Shown: positions 34,697-44,037, counted from the first letter of the stretch. The stretch is 64,000 bases of DNA from Neorhizobium galegae bv. orientalis str. HAMBI 540 (GCF_000731315.1 NZ_HG938354.1:992001-1056000), one strand, 5' to 3'. Numbers and translations: made by a program. The notes: generated by a model from the letters alone, not told the origin.

Positions 34697-35837
34697 TCAT
34701 TGCCCTGGCCCCTTTCGGCCCGCCGCCAGGCTCCGAGCAACCGCTCCAGATTGGCGAAGCTGCCGGTGTAGCCGCGCTGCTTGACGTCATGAAACAGATT
34801 CCTTCCGCGCCGCTTCCCATCCTTCCAGCATTGGGCAAGGAAGGCTTCGAAATACCACGGTGATGAGGGGTTCAGTGCCGCCCGTCGCCTGTCTGGCGGA
34901 GCCTCAAACCTGAGCCACTTCGTTACGCTGCAACGTTCATAGCCGGTCCGTCTGGCGATCTCGCTGTGGGACAGCCCTTCCTGGCGCAAAGCATGGAGTA
35001 TGTTGAATATTTTCTGGCGGGATTGCCTATGCGAAAGACGGGCGCGCCGGCGATGCATCGCAGCGTCAACAATTGCGTCCTCCGAAAGAATTGCCCTGCC
35101 GGTGGCACGCCCGGAAAGGCTCAACTGTTCCTCGATGGCCGAGCGAAGGTTCTGGACCAGATGAAACCGATCCGCGACCTGCTTGGCCTTCGGTGCGCCT
35201 TCACGGGTGGCCTGCGCATACAGGCCGCAGCGGTCGCGACTGACGACCTCGATGGAAAGATGGTCCGCAGCCACTTGGCGGCACTCCCGACGCTGCGATC
35301 ATCCAGTATGTCGACGACCGAGCGGCGCTCGAGATCGACCATGATGGTCCCATAACTCGTCGCCCGCCGCCAGCTCCAATCATCAATACCGACCACCCGT
35401 ATCTGGGAACTGCGTTGAGCCGCCGCAGCATCCCGCTTCAACTGCCGCATGCCGAGCCGCTCCATCAACCGCTCGCCAGGACGGCCGCCGGCGCTGTGGC
35501 CGAGCAAGCCGACAATCTCCCCGACCCTTCTCGTCCGGCGCGCATAAGGAGCAGCGATCGTCGGCAGTCGGTCGCTGAACGTTCGTCGTGCGCATTCCTC
35601 ATGTGCACATCGCCAGCGGCTCACCAGGAGTTTCACTGTCACCGACTGACCCTGGACCCGTAGATCCTGGAGACTACGGCGGGACCAGCCATGCCTACTT
35701 CGGCTACGCCGTCCACAATCGGGGCAGATGCCGATCGCGGATCCAGCGGCGGAAACAATCCACCTGTCGTCAACAGTGAGCGCGACACCCAGTATCTTGA
35801 CCCCTGGGCCGGGCGACCATTTCGATTTCGTTCGCAT
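34697..35837 (-). pseudogene. ISL3-family transposase, frameshifted and 3'-truncated
   Basis: The N-terminal half (from ATG 35837) has the zinc-ribbon segment CPDCGRRSRSRHGWSRRSLQDL and RVVGIDDWSWRRATSYGTIMVDLERR with catalytic Asp residues. A frameshift near 35270 moves the protein into another frame, which continues LSIEVVSRDRCGLYAQATREGAPKAKQVADRFHLVQNLRSAIEEQ. The gene then stops short (SFANLERLLGAWRRAERGQ) at the junction with the DUF3846-like gene. It belongs to the longer ISL3 transposases with an HTH insert. Inactive. Confidence 0.87.
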
Positions 35838-35936
35838 GCCCGCTCATGGCGACAACCTCGCTAACGACAGGTGAACCGCACAAAGTGAGGAAGAACCCGA
35901 TTAACTTCCAAATGACAACCGTGTTTCCAACATGCG
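35838..35936. mobile_element. ISL3 left-end non-coding sequence
   Basis: The stretch upstream of the ISL3 transposase start, ending with a GAGGAAGAACCCG segment. Nearly the same sequence, in the same orientation, recurs at 37655-37760, marking a second, otherwise deleted ISL3 end. Confidence 0.6.
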
Positions 35937-36285
35937 CGAGGGGATAACCCGGCCATAGGCCCGGCGCCCCTCATCCGCGGCTCAGTCGAAGATATCCGCT
36001 GAAATGTAACCTCGTGGATGGATTCGCTGAGGGGCTTGCCCTGGTCGAGCGTCATCCGATTTCCGATCTCTACGGCGCCTTGACGCAAAATATCGGCTGC
36101 CTTGCGAATGATCTTCGCGCGATCATAGGCTGGTTTGTGGCGCCATTCCTTGAAGACCCTGGAGGTCGCATCGACGGCTCGATCGAGATCTTCGGCGGAA
36201 CCGCTCACGCTGACGGTCCATCGGCCGAATTCGACGAAATCCTTGGGCTTGCGGTCGCGAACCACGTAACCGCTGTCCGGAAACG
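35937..36285 (-). pseudogene. Aldehyde dehydrogenase fragment
   Basis: An N-terminal part of an NAD(P)-dependent aldehyde dehydrogenase (succinate-semialdehyde type) is readable: WTVSVSGSAEDLDRAVDATSRVFKEW, RAKIIRKAADILRQGAVEIG, MTLDQGKPLSESIHEV. A frameshift follows, then SADIFD-stop-AADEGRRAYGRVIPSR, where a Trp codon has become TGA. The catalytic Cys half is absent and the ISL3 end lies next to it. Confidence 0.78.
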
Positions 36286-36387
36286 CCGAAAATAATGAAC
36301 TACAAAGCATGAAGCCGTTCCATTTGACGGCCGTCTCACGCTCGATTGACGGCAAGATTGTTATGTGAACTTGCCAACAGACTGCTT

Positions 36388-36426
36388 GGTGGCTCGAACG
36401 GGAAAAACGGTCGAGCCACCTCTTTT
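36388..36426 (+). terminator. Orphan terminator-like hairpin
   Basis: Perfect 10-bp stem GGTGGCTCGA / TCGAGCCACC with a 13-base loop and TCTTTT. No plus-strand gene precedes it. The stem-loop core is nearly identical to one at 46013, including loop bases (CGGGAAARACGG). Confidence 0.6.
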
Positions 36427-36635
36427 GTGGGCAATACTGGGTGGGTATGGGATGGGGCTCGCGCTCGTGCAGACCAGCGCGAGCCTTATCGTTCGAGATT
36501 GGGCAACGGCAATTGGCGGTGCGGGAGACTTTGCTTTCCTTCACCTGCGGTTCGCGCTCTTTTCCTCCAACCGCTTCTGGACATGCAGCGTCGCTCAGCC
36601 TCAATCGCCCTGTCAAGAAAGCGCCTTGAACAATC

Positions 36636-37244
36636 ATGGTAACATTATTCACCTCACTGGTCTTGCCATACGCCCTCATGCTGATGACGCCGGGACCAAA
36701 CCTTCTGATCGTCCTTCGCATTGCCATGAAGCCCTCATGGCATCGCGTGATGAGCGTCGCTGCAGGCATCGCATGCGGAGCAACGGTTGCTTGCTTCCTC
36801 GCAGCCTTCGGCGCCTCGACTTTCGAGAAGTTCGATAAGCTCGAGACCGTGGGTCGAATCCTGCTGGCCGGCATCTTGATCCATTCGGCTTTCCGCCTGA
36901 TCAGGCGCCATCCAGCGTCCTCGCCTCCCGAAGCATCCACACCTGAAACCCTGGCCATCAGGCTCTTCGCCCTTGGTCTGGCGACGGCTCTGTCCAATCC
37001 CTTATCCGTCCCGTTCTTCGTAAGCTTCTATTTGGCCGCCCCATCCTTGCGAACATCAGTGGGGGTAACAGTTGCCTGTTGCTTGATATTTTCGATGGCG
37101 TTCGCGTGGTTCGTCTTGGCTGGACGGCTACTTTCGCTCTCTGCCATCCGGCGCAGCGGCGGACGGTGGCGTGAGCTCGTGCGTTTCTTACTAGCAGGTT
37201 CGATGAGCGTTTATGCCCTATGGCTGCTGGCAAAAGGGTTTTGA
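36636..37244 (+). CDS. LysE/RhtB-family amino-acid exporter
   Basis: A 202-residue membrane protein with about six helices and the LysE-family opening LPYALMLMTPGPNLLIVLRIA (the GPN/TPGPN motif), then GIACGATVACFLAAFG. LysE/RhtB proteins export amino acids or homoserine lactone-like compounds. It has no clear operon partner and is flanked by decayed DNA, but the frame is complete. Confidence 0.85.
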   Translation: MVTLFTSLVLPYALMLMTPGPNLLIVLRIAMKPSWHRVMSVAAGIACGATVACFLAAFGASTFEKFDKLETVGRILLAGILIHSAFRLIRRHPASSPPEASTPETLAIRLFALGLATALSNPLSVPFFVSFYLAAPSLRTSVGVTVACCLIFSMAFAWFVLAGRLLSLSAIRRSGGRWRELVRFLLAGSMSVYALWLLAKGF

Positions 37245-37654
37245 CGCAGAAAGTCAGCATGGTGTGGAATCGATGCCGTCGATCTCGCGGCGCTGATTGG
37301 AATGGCAATCTCGCGTGATTGCAGGAGCTCCGCATGGTCCATGATTGGCACGCACCGTAGCTTTCAGTGGAAGACCTGATGATCCGCGCGAGAGCGACTT
37401 GGGATCTCGCACCCGCCTTGTCGGAACAGCGGCGAAGCCCGCGATCTGGTCTTCGGCGGTGGCGCCGCCAAAGAGAGAGGCGGCAGGGACGAAGGAGGGT
37501 CTCTTAGAGGCCAAGTCGGATAGATCAGCCATCGTCTACAGCCGGCCGGCAATCTGTTCCGGTGTGGCGCGGTCGAGAAATCGAGCATCAGCTTCCGGGT
37601 TTCGCAACGGCAGAAACAACCCAGTTTTCTGCATCTTGAAGGGCGATACCAGAA
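37245..37654. other. Region without a recognised gene
   Basis: About 400 bases. A minus-strand frame reads LPLRNPEADARFLDRATPEQIAGRL then, in another frame, ADLSDLASKRPSFVPAASLFG, which looks like a frameshifted protein remnant but was not identified. Confidence 0.35.
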
Positions 37655-37760
37655 CTTTGACCCCTGGGCCGGGCGACCATTTCAATTTCGTTCGCATCCC
37701 CGCAGATAGCAATCGCGGCGCTAACACTCTGTTAACCACAGAAATTGAGGAAGAACCCGT
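37655..37760. mobile_element. Second ISL3 left-end fragment
   Basis: About 100 bases closely resembling 35805-35910, including the start of the transposase frame (MRTKLKWSPGPGVKVL) and the GAGGAAGAACCCG end. The rest of this element is missing. Confidence 0.65.
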
Positions 37761-37953
37761 TTGGGTGCCAAACGACAGGCCGCTTCGTGGATAGGCGATG
37801 TGAAGCTACAGTCCCTTGAAATGATGCTTGCAAACCATCCTATTGGCAAACAAGGGCGAAAGCGGTGGCCCTTTCAAAGACGAGCCGAACTTCGATCTTC
37901 CCATCTGCTCAGTTTGATGTCGTCGTCATAGGTCATGGATTTGGGAGACCGCG

Positions 37954-38157
37954 ATGCAAATATGCGACTTTTGCGAAAAAGAGATCCCCGACCACACCGC
38001 CGTGTGTCCTCATTGCCATAAGCTGCAGATGTCGCCGGGCGAACAACGCACTCACGGGCGCCGGATCGTCCTTGTCGCAGCCCTCACCGTTTTAACAATG
38101 GGGGTCGCTGTGGCCTATCAGTATTTCCGGCATGGCATCCTCCCGCATTTCGGATGA
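37954..38157 (+). CDS. Zinc-ribbon single-TM small protein
   Basis: A 67-residue protein: an N-terminal zinc ribbon (MQICDFCEKEIPDHTAVCPHCHK, Cys pairs at residues 4/7 and 18/21), a short linker, and one membrane helix (RIVLVAALTVLTMGVAVAYQYF). GGAGA precedes the ATG. Probably an inner-membrane protein of unknown role. The four Cys are intact. Confidence 0.7.
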   Translation: MQICDFCEKEIPDHTAVCPHCHKLQMSPGEQRTHGRRIVLVAALTVLTMGVAVAYQYFRHGILPHFG

Positions 38158-38194
38158 TCCGGTGCTTCCGACTTGTCGAGCATGCCCCAGCCCA

Positions 38195-38400
38195 TCACTC
38201 GGAAATGGCGAAATCCTGCTCTACGGTCATGGTCTGATCGCCGCTCACATCGTGGACGGTATAGACCAGTTTGTATCGGTCTGCTGGGGCACCGGTCAGC
38301 GTCATCGTATAATTCATATACGCTTCCATCAGGGGATTGTGGCTCTGCAGGACGGTGTTTGCAAACCCCTTCTGATCGAGCAGAACCTCACCTTTGGGGT
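38195..38400 (-). pseudogene. Unidentified protein, C-terminal fragment
   Basis: The minus-strand frame KGFANTVLQSHNPLMEAYMNY, TMTLTGAPADRYKLVYTVHDVSGDQTMTVEQDF looks like the end of a real periplasmic-type protein, but upstream it runs into the start of the opposing gene at 38407 and has no start signal. Family unknown. Confidence 0.45.
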
Positions 38401-38406
38401 GAGAAG

Positions 38407-38637
38407 ATGAATCAGGAATTGGAACAGGGTTCGCTCGTCGAGAAGATGGAGCGCCACATCGCCGCTCAGAAGGCGACGGCGAAGACGGTGAGGGAGTGGG
38501 ACGAAAAGCGGCCGGTCGAGCGAGTAAGCCCTGTGATTTATGCGGCGGCTTTGGCCGCTGCATCGAAGGAAGACGAGGCAGCACGACTATCGTTATGCAC
38601 AAACCAGCCGACCGAAACGAATCCGACCGCAAGCTAA
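38407..38637 (+). CDS. Small hypothetical protein ending at an IS630 target site
   Basis: A 76-residue, charged helical protein (MNQELEQGSLVEKMERHIAA, then AVREW-like and ERVSPVIYAAALAAASK). Its stop codon TAA uses the TA target duplication plus the first base of IS630 copy 2; without the insertion the codon would be TAG, so the protein is unchanged. No recognised family. Coding character is moderate. Confidence 0.5.
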   Translation: MNQELEQGSLVEKMERHIAAQKATAKTVREWDEKRPVERVSPVIYAAALAAASKEDEAARLSLCTNQPTETNPTAS

Positions 38638-39632
38638 AGCGTGTCGCTGTTTTTGCGATTCATGGTTCTCAAATCAGTCCATCGGTGATTCCCTTTGATG
38701 TGAAGGGAGATCGCCATGGGCAAGTCACATCCGATTGCGTTGCGTGAGCGTGTCGTAGCGTTTGTGGAAGAAGGCCATGGGCATCGGGAGGCCGCCCGGC
38801 ATTTTCGGGTGTCGCCGCGTTTCGTGAACGATCTGGTGATCCTGAAGCGCGAGACAGGTTCGCTTCTCCCCCGCCGGCAGGGGCACCTTGGCGGCGGTAA
38901 GCTTTCGGCACAGCACGCGTGGGTTGGAGAGCGGCTGGCACAGAATGGCGAACTGACGCTGGACGAGCTTTGCGTGGAACTTTGCGGACGTGGCGTCATC
39001 GTCCATCGCTCCAGTGTCGGACGGCTTCTGCATCGGCTTGGGTTGAGCCATAAAAAAAAGCCTGCAGGCCGCCGAGCAGTTGCGCCCGGAGATCGCGCGG
39101 GCGCGTGAACTGTGGACCGCACGGCGCAAGCCTTTCTTCAACAAAGGATTGGCCCGGCTGGTTTTTATCGACGAGACATCGACGAACACAAAGCTGACGA
39201 AGCGGTCGGGATGGTCTGCGCGAGGGCAGCGCTATCGAACGCATTCACCCTTCGGTTCGTGGAAATCCCAAACCTTCATCGCAATGAACGCCCGCATCTT
39301 CGAGGCGTGGATAGAGACCCAACTCGCGCCGAACCTGTCGCCTGGAGACGTCGTCATTCTCGACAATGTCGCCTTTCATAAGAGCGAACGGGCCGAAGAA
39401 CTGGTCAGGGCAAAGGGAGCCTGGCTGCTGTTTCTGCCGCCCTATAGTCCCGACCTCAATCCCATAGAGATGGCCTTCTCAAAACTCAAGACGCTGCTGC
39501 GAAAGCGGGCTGCCCGCAGCTTCGATGCCATCACCCAAGCCCTCGGCGAAATCTGCAATCTCTTCTCCGTCACAGAATGCAGAAACTACTTCAAAGCCGC
39601 AGGATACGAGGCAGATTAAACGCGACACGCTT
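38637..39632 (+). mobile_element. IS630-family insertion sequence, copy 2
   Basis: 996 bp, flanked by TA at 38635-38636 and 39633-39634, with AAGCGTGTCGC inverted ends. It is inverted relative to copy 1 and direct relative to copy 3. Confidence 0.93.
38716..39619 (+). CDS. IS630 transposase (two frames), copy 2
   Basis: ORF A 38716-39108 (HTH part) and ORF B ending at 39619 (DDE part: FIDETSTN, ILDNVAFH, PDLNPIEMAF) overlap at the A8 run at 39052-39059. Translation products are identical to those of copy 1. A net +1 slip joins them into one transposase. No inactivating change is visible. Confidence 0.9.
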
Positions 39633-39634
39633 TA

Positions 39635-39906
39635 GAATATCTAGCGTGAGCGCAACGAATGGCCCACGGCTTTCGTGTTTGACGGAATTGGGTTTCTGGC
39701 TCTCGGTCAGAACTTCTGCTTTGCCCGCTTTGGCATAAATTAGGTTCGGATACCGGCCGCAGATGCGCAGAAGCCCGGATGGCGGCATCACCATCAAATC
39801 GGCGTAGCTGTCTTTGGTTGATAAAGGCCGCGTACGATTTCGACCTGCTCTTGTTCCGACCCCATTCAGCAGCATCTTTCGGCTTCTATCTCCAGATCAA
39901 GATTAG
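39635..39906. other. Region without a recognised gene
   Basis: About 270 bases right of IS630 copy 2. The final part may be decayed LysR sequence; nothing else is readable. Confidence 0.35.
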
Positions 39907-40170
39907 ACGGATCGACAAGCCGATCTCGTTCAAGAGGGGTTCGACTGTGTATTGCGGCTTGGACCCATCAGGGACGAAACGCTGGTTGCGCGCCCGTTTG
40001 GCCTGTTGCGTATGGTGAACGCTGCCAGTCCCGCTTATCTGGCGCGCAATGGCATCCCTCAATCGCTAGAAGATCTCCAGCATCAGGAACACCGAAGAAT
40101 TCAATTTTCGACGATGAAGGGTGCAAGGCCCTACGGATGGGTATATCCGTACGGCGACACCTTGAAGAGA
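39907..40170 (+). pseudogene. LysR-family regulator, internal fragment
   Basis: In frame: RQADLVQEGFDCVLRLGPIRDETL, VARPFGLLRMVNAASPAYLARNGIPQSLEDL, FSTMKGARPYGWVYPYGD. This is the middle of a LysR substrate-binding domain. The HTH and the C-terminus are missing. Confidence 0.72.
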
Positions 40171-40254
40171 AATTGTTCGGAAGTCTCACTGCCGGTGGCT
40201 TCTCAGAGACACTCCGCTACACGGGCTCGCGTGAGCCTCGCTCATTTTGAAGGA

Positions 40255-40293
40255 TGGTGCGGGTGGTCGGAATCGCACCGACACTCCTTTCGG
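40255..40293 (-). tRNA. tRNA 3' fragment (tRNA-Leu-like), not functional
   Basis: On the minus strand the sequence ends GTCGG-TGCGATT-CCGAC followed by CACCCGCACCA: a T-stem/loop, acceptor 3' strand and CCA end. CCGAAAGGAGT before it fits the long variable arm of a class II tRNA such as tRNA-Leu. The 5' two-thirds are absent, so it is probably a remnant attachment site or recombination scar. The T-loop has G where T is expected. Confidence 0.5.
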
Positions 40294-40735
40294 GCGGTGG
40301 AAAAGGGGGGCCTTGGCCCATGGTATCGGCCGCACGAAAGGTGGACGCAACACCAAGCTCCATGCTGTCTGCGACGAGAAAGGCCGCCCGTGCGTCCTGC
40401 TCCTGACGCCCGGAAACGTCAACGATTGCAAGGTCGCCGAAGTGTGTATCGCGGCCATACCGCCCTCTGCAGAACTCGTCGCCGACAAGGGGTACGACAG
40501 TCAGGCTCTGCGTGAATGGCTGGAAGCGCGTGGCACCCAACCCGTGATCCCGCCACGCAAGAACCGCAAAATCCAGTATGAATACGACAAGACCGTCTAC
40601 AAAAAGCGTAACGTCATCGAACGCATGTTCTGCCGCCTCAAGGATTGGCGGCGCATCGCAACGCGCTTCGACCGAAACATCCAAAACTTCATGAGCGCCA
40701 TTGCACTCGCAGCTGCCGTCATCTGGTGGCTGTAA
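40294..40735 (+). pseudogene. IS5-family transposase, 5'-truncated
   Basis: The C-terminal half of an IS5 (IS427-type) transposase: GIGRTKGGRNTKLHAVCDEKGRP, LVADKGYDSQALREWLEARG, PPRKNRKIQYEYDKTVYKKRNVIERMFCRLKDWRRIATRFDR. The final catalytic Glu region (NVIERMF) is present, the first half is missing, and the apparent start lies in tRNA-derived sequence. A right end may lie near 40738-40750. Confidence 0.85.
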
Positions 40736-40782
40736 CGAGTCCGGACCCTAGAATTTTGGCCATATCTGGCGTCTCCCCTTGA

Positions 40783-40806
40783 TTATAAACGAATGATTGT
40801 TTATAA
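40783..40806. promoter_or_regulatory. Operator-like inverted repeat
   Basis: TTATAAAC (40783-40790) and GTTTATAA (40799-40806) with an 8-base spacer, 8 bases upstream of the TetR-type start. A likely autoregulatory site of that gene. Confidence 0.55.
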
Positions 40807-40814
40807 ATTGCCTC

Positions 40815-41375
40815 ATGGGTAGAAGCAAGACGGTTTCGGACAATGTTGCGCTCGACAGGCTATTGGACGCGCTAGAGACGGTGGGACCGGATGGCTTCTC
40901 GTTTTCCAAGGCGTCACGCGCCGTGGGACTCTCCGCCGCAACGCTTGTGCAGCGTTACGGGACGCGCGAGGCGATGATCGAGGCTACCTTGCTACACGCA
41001 TGGGATCGCCTCGACGCCATTACCGCGGGGGCCGATGCGGAAGCGCCGGCCAACCCGACTGGAGCCATCTCTATGCTGCTTCGGCCCTGCCCGGCGGCGC
41101 GGCCGAGTATAATTTGACTGACGGGTTTCTCTTATTGCGAGAAGATCTTCGAAATCCACCGCTTCGGGCGCGGGGAGCTGCGTGGGGCACCTATCTCGCG
41201 AAGGCGTTGGGCAGACGGCTGACGAAGGATGCTGCGCATGCCGAGCGAATGGGTTGGCAGATGGCCAGCGTGTGGCAGGGATCCATAATCTGGTGGGCAT
41301 TCAAGCGCGACCGATCCTGATGCTAACATACAGACCGTACTCGAAGATTGGTGTCGAAGCGTCGGCGCGATGTGA
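40815..41375 (+). pseudogene. TetR-family regulator with two frameshifts
   Basis: Frame 1 gives the HTH (LDALETVGPDGFSFSKASRAVGLSAATLVQRYGTREAMIEA). After a shift near 41080, frame 2 gives GGAAEYNLTDGFLLLREDLRNPPLRARGAAWG and GWQMASVWQGSIIWWAF. A second shift near 41318 gives NIQTVLEDWCRSVGAM before TGA at 41373-41375. Joined, the three parts make a normal-length TetR protein. An inverted repeat lies just upstream. It may have regulated the following M23 gene. Confidence 0.8.
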
Positions 41376-41486
41376 CGGATCATTAGATCGCGCCTCAAGC
41401 TCCTCGCCGTGACTGATGGCGAAAGCATCACGGCCGCCTTCGCACATGCTGCTGCCTACGCCGATTGTCCCCTTGGAGGAAATCCC

Positions 41487-42392
41487 ATGCAAAGCCTGAT
41501 CCTCGTCATGGTGGCATTCTCGATCGTCATGCCGCTGGCTTATACCATCCGGGTGTGGCGCCTCGACGAACCCGCACTTTCTGATTGGTTGCTCGTCGTG
41601 GCGGAATCGACCGCCTTTGTCGCCTTCGTACTACTGATGGCGCGCTGGGACATGGCCGGCTTATACACAAGCTATATGCTGGCAGCCTCCCTGGCCGCGG
41701 CGATCTTGGTTTCCTGGTTGAGACACCGCCGCCGGCCTTGGCGGGTCGAAGACGCAAACCTGTGGCGGCGCCGCTGGCCCAATATGCTGTTCCTCGCCGG
41801 CTTTGGCGGCGTCCTGGCTTGGGTCGTTCCTGGCATGCTCACTAACCCCGATGCCCGTCCGCTCGCTTCCCCGCTCGGCGCCGGCCGCTTCATGGTGGCG
41901 CATGGCGGCAACCACAGTCTGATCAACTACCATGCTTCCAATAAGGCGCAGCGCCATGCCCTCGATATCGTAGCCCTGAACGCTGGTGGATTTCGGGCTG
42001 CGGGAATCCTGCCAGACGAGCTGGAAGACTATGCCATCTATGGCGTCGCAGTGGTCAGCCCCTGCGATGGCGCAGCCATCGGAGTTCGTGACGGATTGCC
42101 CGACCAGTCTCCGCCGGAGGCCGACCGTGGCAATCCAGCAGGGAATCATGTCGTCCTCGTTTGCGACGGCATGCGGGTGGAACTAGCGCACCTGCAAAAG
42201 GGTAGTATTCGAGTTAAAACCGGCGACCAGCTCAGGATCGGGCAATCCATCGCCCTCGTCGGCAACTCGGGCAACACGAGCGAACCGCATCTCCATATCC
42301 ACGCCGTCGATCCGACCAGCGGCAAGGCCATTCCAATCACCATTGACGGCCTCACCCCCGCCCGCAACCGCATTTTTGAGGCTGCCAGCTGA
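41487..42392 (+). CDS. M23-family metallopeptidase with membrane domain
   Basis: A 301-residue protein: four membrane helices (about residues 1-120), then a LytM/M23 domain with HALDIV (Zn His and Asp) and HLHIHAV (second HxH Zn ligands). M23 enzymes cut peptidoglycan cross-links or regulate amidases; the helices place the domain at the periplasmic face. ATG 41487 is chosen because GGAGGA lies at 41475-41480. The frame is intact although the preceding TetR gene is broken. Confidence 0.85.
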   Translation: MQSLILVMVAFSIVMPLAYTIRVWRLDEPALSDWLLVVAESTAFVAFVLLMARWDMAGLYTSYMLAASLAAAILVSWLRHRRRPWRVEDANLWRRRWPNMLFLAGFGGVLAWVVPGMLTNPDARPLASPLGAGRFMVAHGGNHSLINYHASNKAQRHALDIVALNAGGFRAAGILPDELEDYAIYGVAVVSPCDGAAIGVRDGLPDQSPPEADRGNPAGNHVVLVCDGMRVELAHLQKGSIRVKTGDQLRIGQSIALVGNSGNTSEPHLHIHAVDPTSGKAIPITIDGLTPARNRIFEAAS

Positions 42393-42522
42393 TCATCAAG
42401 GGGGCCGTCGAGCAGCCTCGGCTGAGCAGTCGCGCCCAACGTGTCGCTCGTCGTGATACGTCCGGTCTTCTGGTCCATTGCCCAACTGAATCGAAAGGCT
42501 GTCGCCGAACTGCAGGCCGAAA

Positions 42523-42684
42523 TCAATCTGCTCGACGGGATTCGCTGACGGCGATCAGGATCTCTTCGCGCGAGAAACCTGTCTGCAGCGCACTGCGGAT
42601 CAGGTCCTGAAGCTCCGGTTCTATGACGTCGCGGCAATCCTCCAGCCGCTCTTCGGAGATCGTTGTGCTGGTGAGTTCTTCTAT
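42523..42684 (-). pseudogene. Small rhizobial protein with lost start codon
   Basis: A 53-codon frame: EELTSTTISEERLEDCRDVIEPELQDLIRSALQTGFSREEILIAVSE, resembling a small helical rhizobial protein. At the expected start, 9 bases after GAAAGGA, the codon is ATA instead of ATG. No alternative start exists, so the gene is probably dead or barely translated. Confidence 0.45.
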
Positions 42685-42733
42685 TCGTTATCCTTTCAAG
42701 AAATGCCGCACGGCGTCGCGGCGAGATTTGCCA

Positions 42734-43021
42734 CTATCGAGCGAGGGCCTTCCGCTTCGGGGCGGCGATCAATCCGTCGCGCTGCAGCTGCTTGCGTGCT
42801 GCCCTGCCGATCAATTCCTCGTTCAGATATGGACCGTAGACTTCTGCCGTATCAAAAAACGTAACGCCAAGATCAATCGCACGGTGAATGGTGGCGATGG
42901 CCTCGCTCTCGTCTACTGCACCATAGATACCCCTCGGGTCGCCAAAATACCCTGACATGGGCATGCAGCCGAGGCCGAGCGCGGAGACCTTTAGGTCACG
43001 GGCGAGAGTGCGGTATTTCAT
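42734..43021 (-). pseudogene. Aldo/keto reductase, N-terminal fragment
   Basis: A 95-codon frame starting MKYRTLARDLKVSALGLGCM and containing the catalytic-Asp/Tyr segment DLGVTFFDTAEVYGPYLNEELIGRA typical of aldo/keto reductases (full proteins are about 330 residues). After NEELIGRAARKQL conserved sequence ends. It is the start of a reductase truncated after about a quarter. Confidence 0.8.
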
Positions 43022-43114
43022 CGAATTTTTTCCTTCAAAATGCTCATTGCCTACCCATAAATGGTGCGAGAGACGGCAGGTGGCATCGCCACCACCTGCC
43101 GTTGGTTTTGATCG

Positions 43115-43993
43115 TCACAGCACGTGTGACATACCGGAAGAGGTGAGCAGGTCCTCCTGGATCGGGCGTACGGCCTCGTTCAATCGATGGACACCGAGGT
43201 CCATGCCTTCAGGCATGACGACCGTTCGCAACGGACGTCGCTCCGTGGCTTCGACCAGCGCCGCGATGGCATCAGCTACGCGCTGAGGCCGGGGAGGGTT
43301 GGCCTCGTCTTGTCCGCTGCTGGAATGGGCCTTGATCTGACCCGGGATCGCCGCGACTTCGCCATAGGACGCAAGCACAGCCTGGTCGGATGGTTCCGGG
43401 CTCGACGAGATGAGATTGCTCGGGAATGGTCCTGGCTCAACGATGACAGAGTCGATCCCAAAGCCCTTCAATTCGTAACGATAGGCTTCGGCAAGCCCCT
43501 CGAGGGCGAACTTGCTTGCGGAGTAGGTTCCGAAGAAAGGAAAGACCACTCGGCCCATCAGGGATGTCACGTGAACAAGGAGCCCGCTTCCAGCGGCGCG
43601 CATATGCGGCAGAACGGCGCGGTCCGCCCGCACGGCGCCAAAGAAATTGACGGCAAAGAGCCGTTCGATGTCTGCCACCGTATAGGCTTCCGTGATCCCA
43701 ACAGGCATCAATCCGGCATTGTTGACCAGAACATCGATCTTTCCGTGCTGTTTGACGACCTGATCGATCGTTGAATTGACGGAGGCCTCGTCGGCGACGT
43801 CCATTTCAAGGACCTGCAGCTTATGGCCTTCGGCTTTCGATGCGTCGATAAGGTCGTTTCGAACCTTGGCGTTTCTTCCCTCGACGTCCCGCATGGTCGC
43901 AACCACCGTATGACCCCGCCTCGCAAGTTCCAACACCGTTAGGTTTCCGAAACCACTGCTCGCACCGGTCACAACAACGACTTTTCCGCTCAT
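43115..43993 (-). CDS. SDR-family oxidoreductase
   Basis: A 292-residue classical SDR: TGASSGFG cofactor motif (residues 9-16), DVADEAS, NNAG, and active-site YSASK. ATG 43993 is preferred; the longer frame has an unconserved leader. It is divergent from a TetR-family gene with operator-like repeats between, so it is probably that regulator's target. Substrate unknown. Confidence 0.87.
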   Translation of the reverse strand: MSGKVVVVTGASSGFGNLTVLELARRGHTVVATMRDVEGRNAKVRNDLIDASKAEGHKLQVLEMDVADEASVNSTIDQVVKQHGKIDVLVNNAGLMPVGITEAYTVADIERLFAVNFFGAVRADRAVLPHMRAAGSGLLVHVTSLMGRVVFPFFGTYSASKFALEGLAEAYRYELKGFGIDSVIVEPGPFPSNLISSSPEPSDQAVLASYGEVAAIPGQIKAHSSSGQDEANPPRPQRVADAIAALVEATERRPLRTVVMPEGMDLGVHRLNEAVRPIQEDLLTSSGMSHVL

Positions 43994-44037
43994 CTTAAAT
44001 TCTTCCTCTTTTTGGAATTTTGGTCGTAATATCTTAT

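Noticed and set aside
40247..40735. An intact 162-residue IS5 transposase
   Set aside because: The apparent N-terminus is translated tRNA-derived sequence; only the C-terminal half of the transposase is present.
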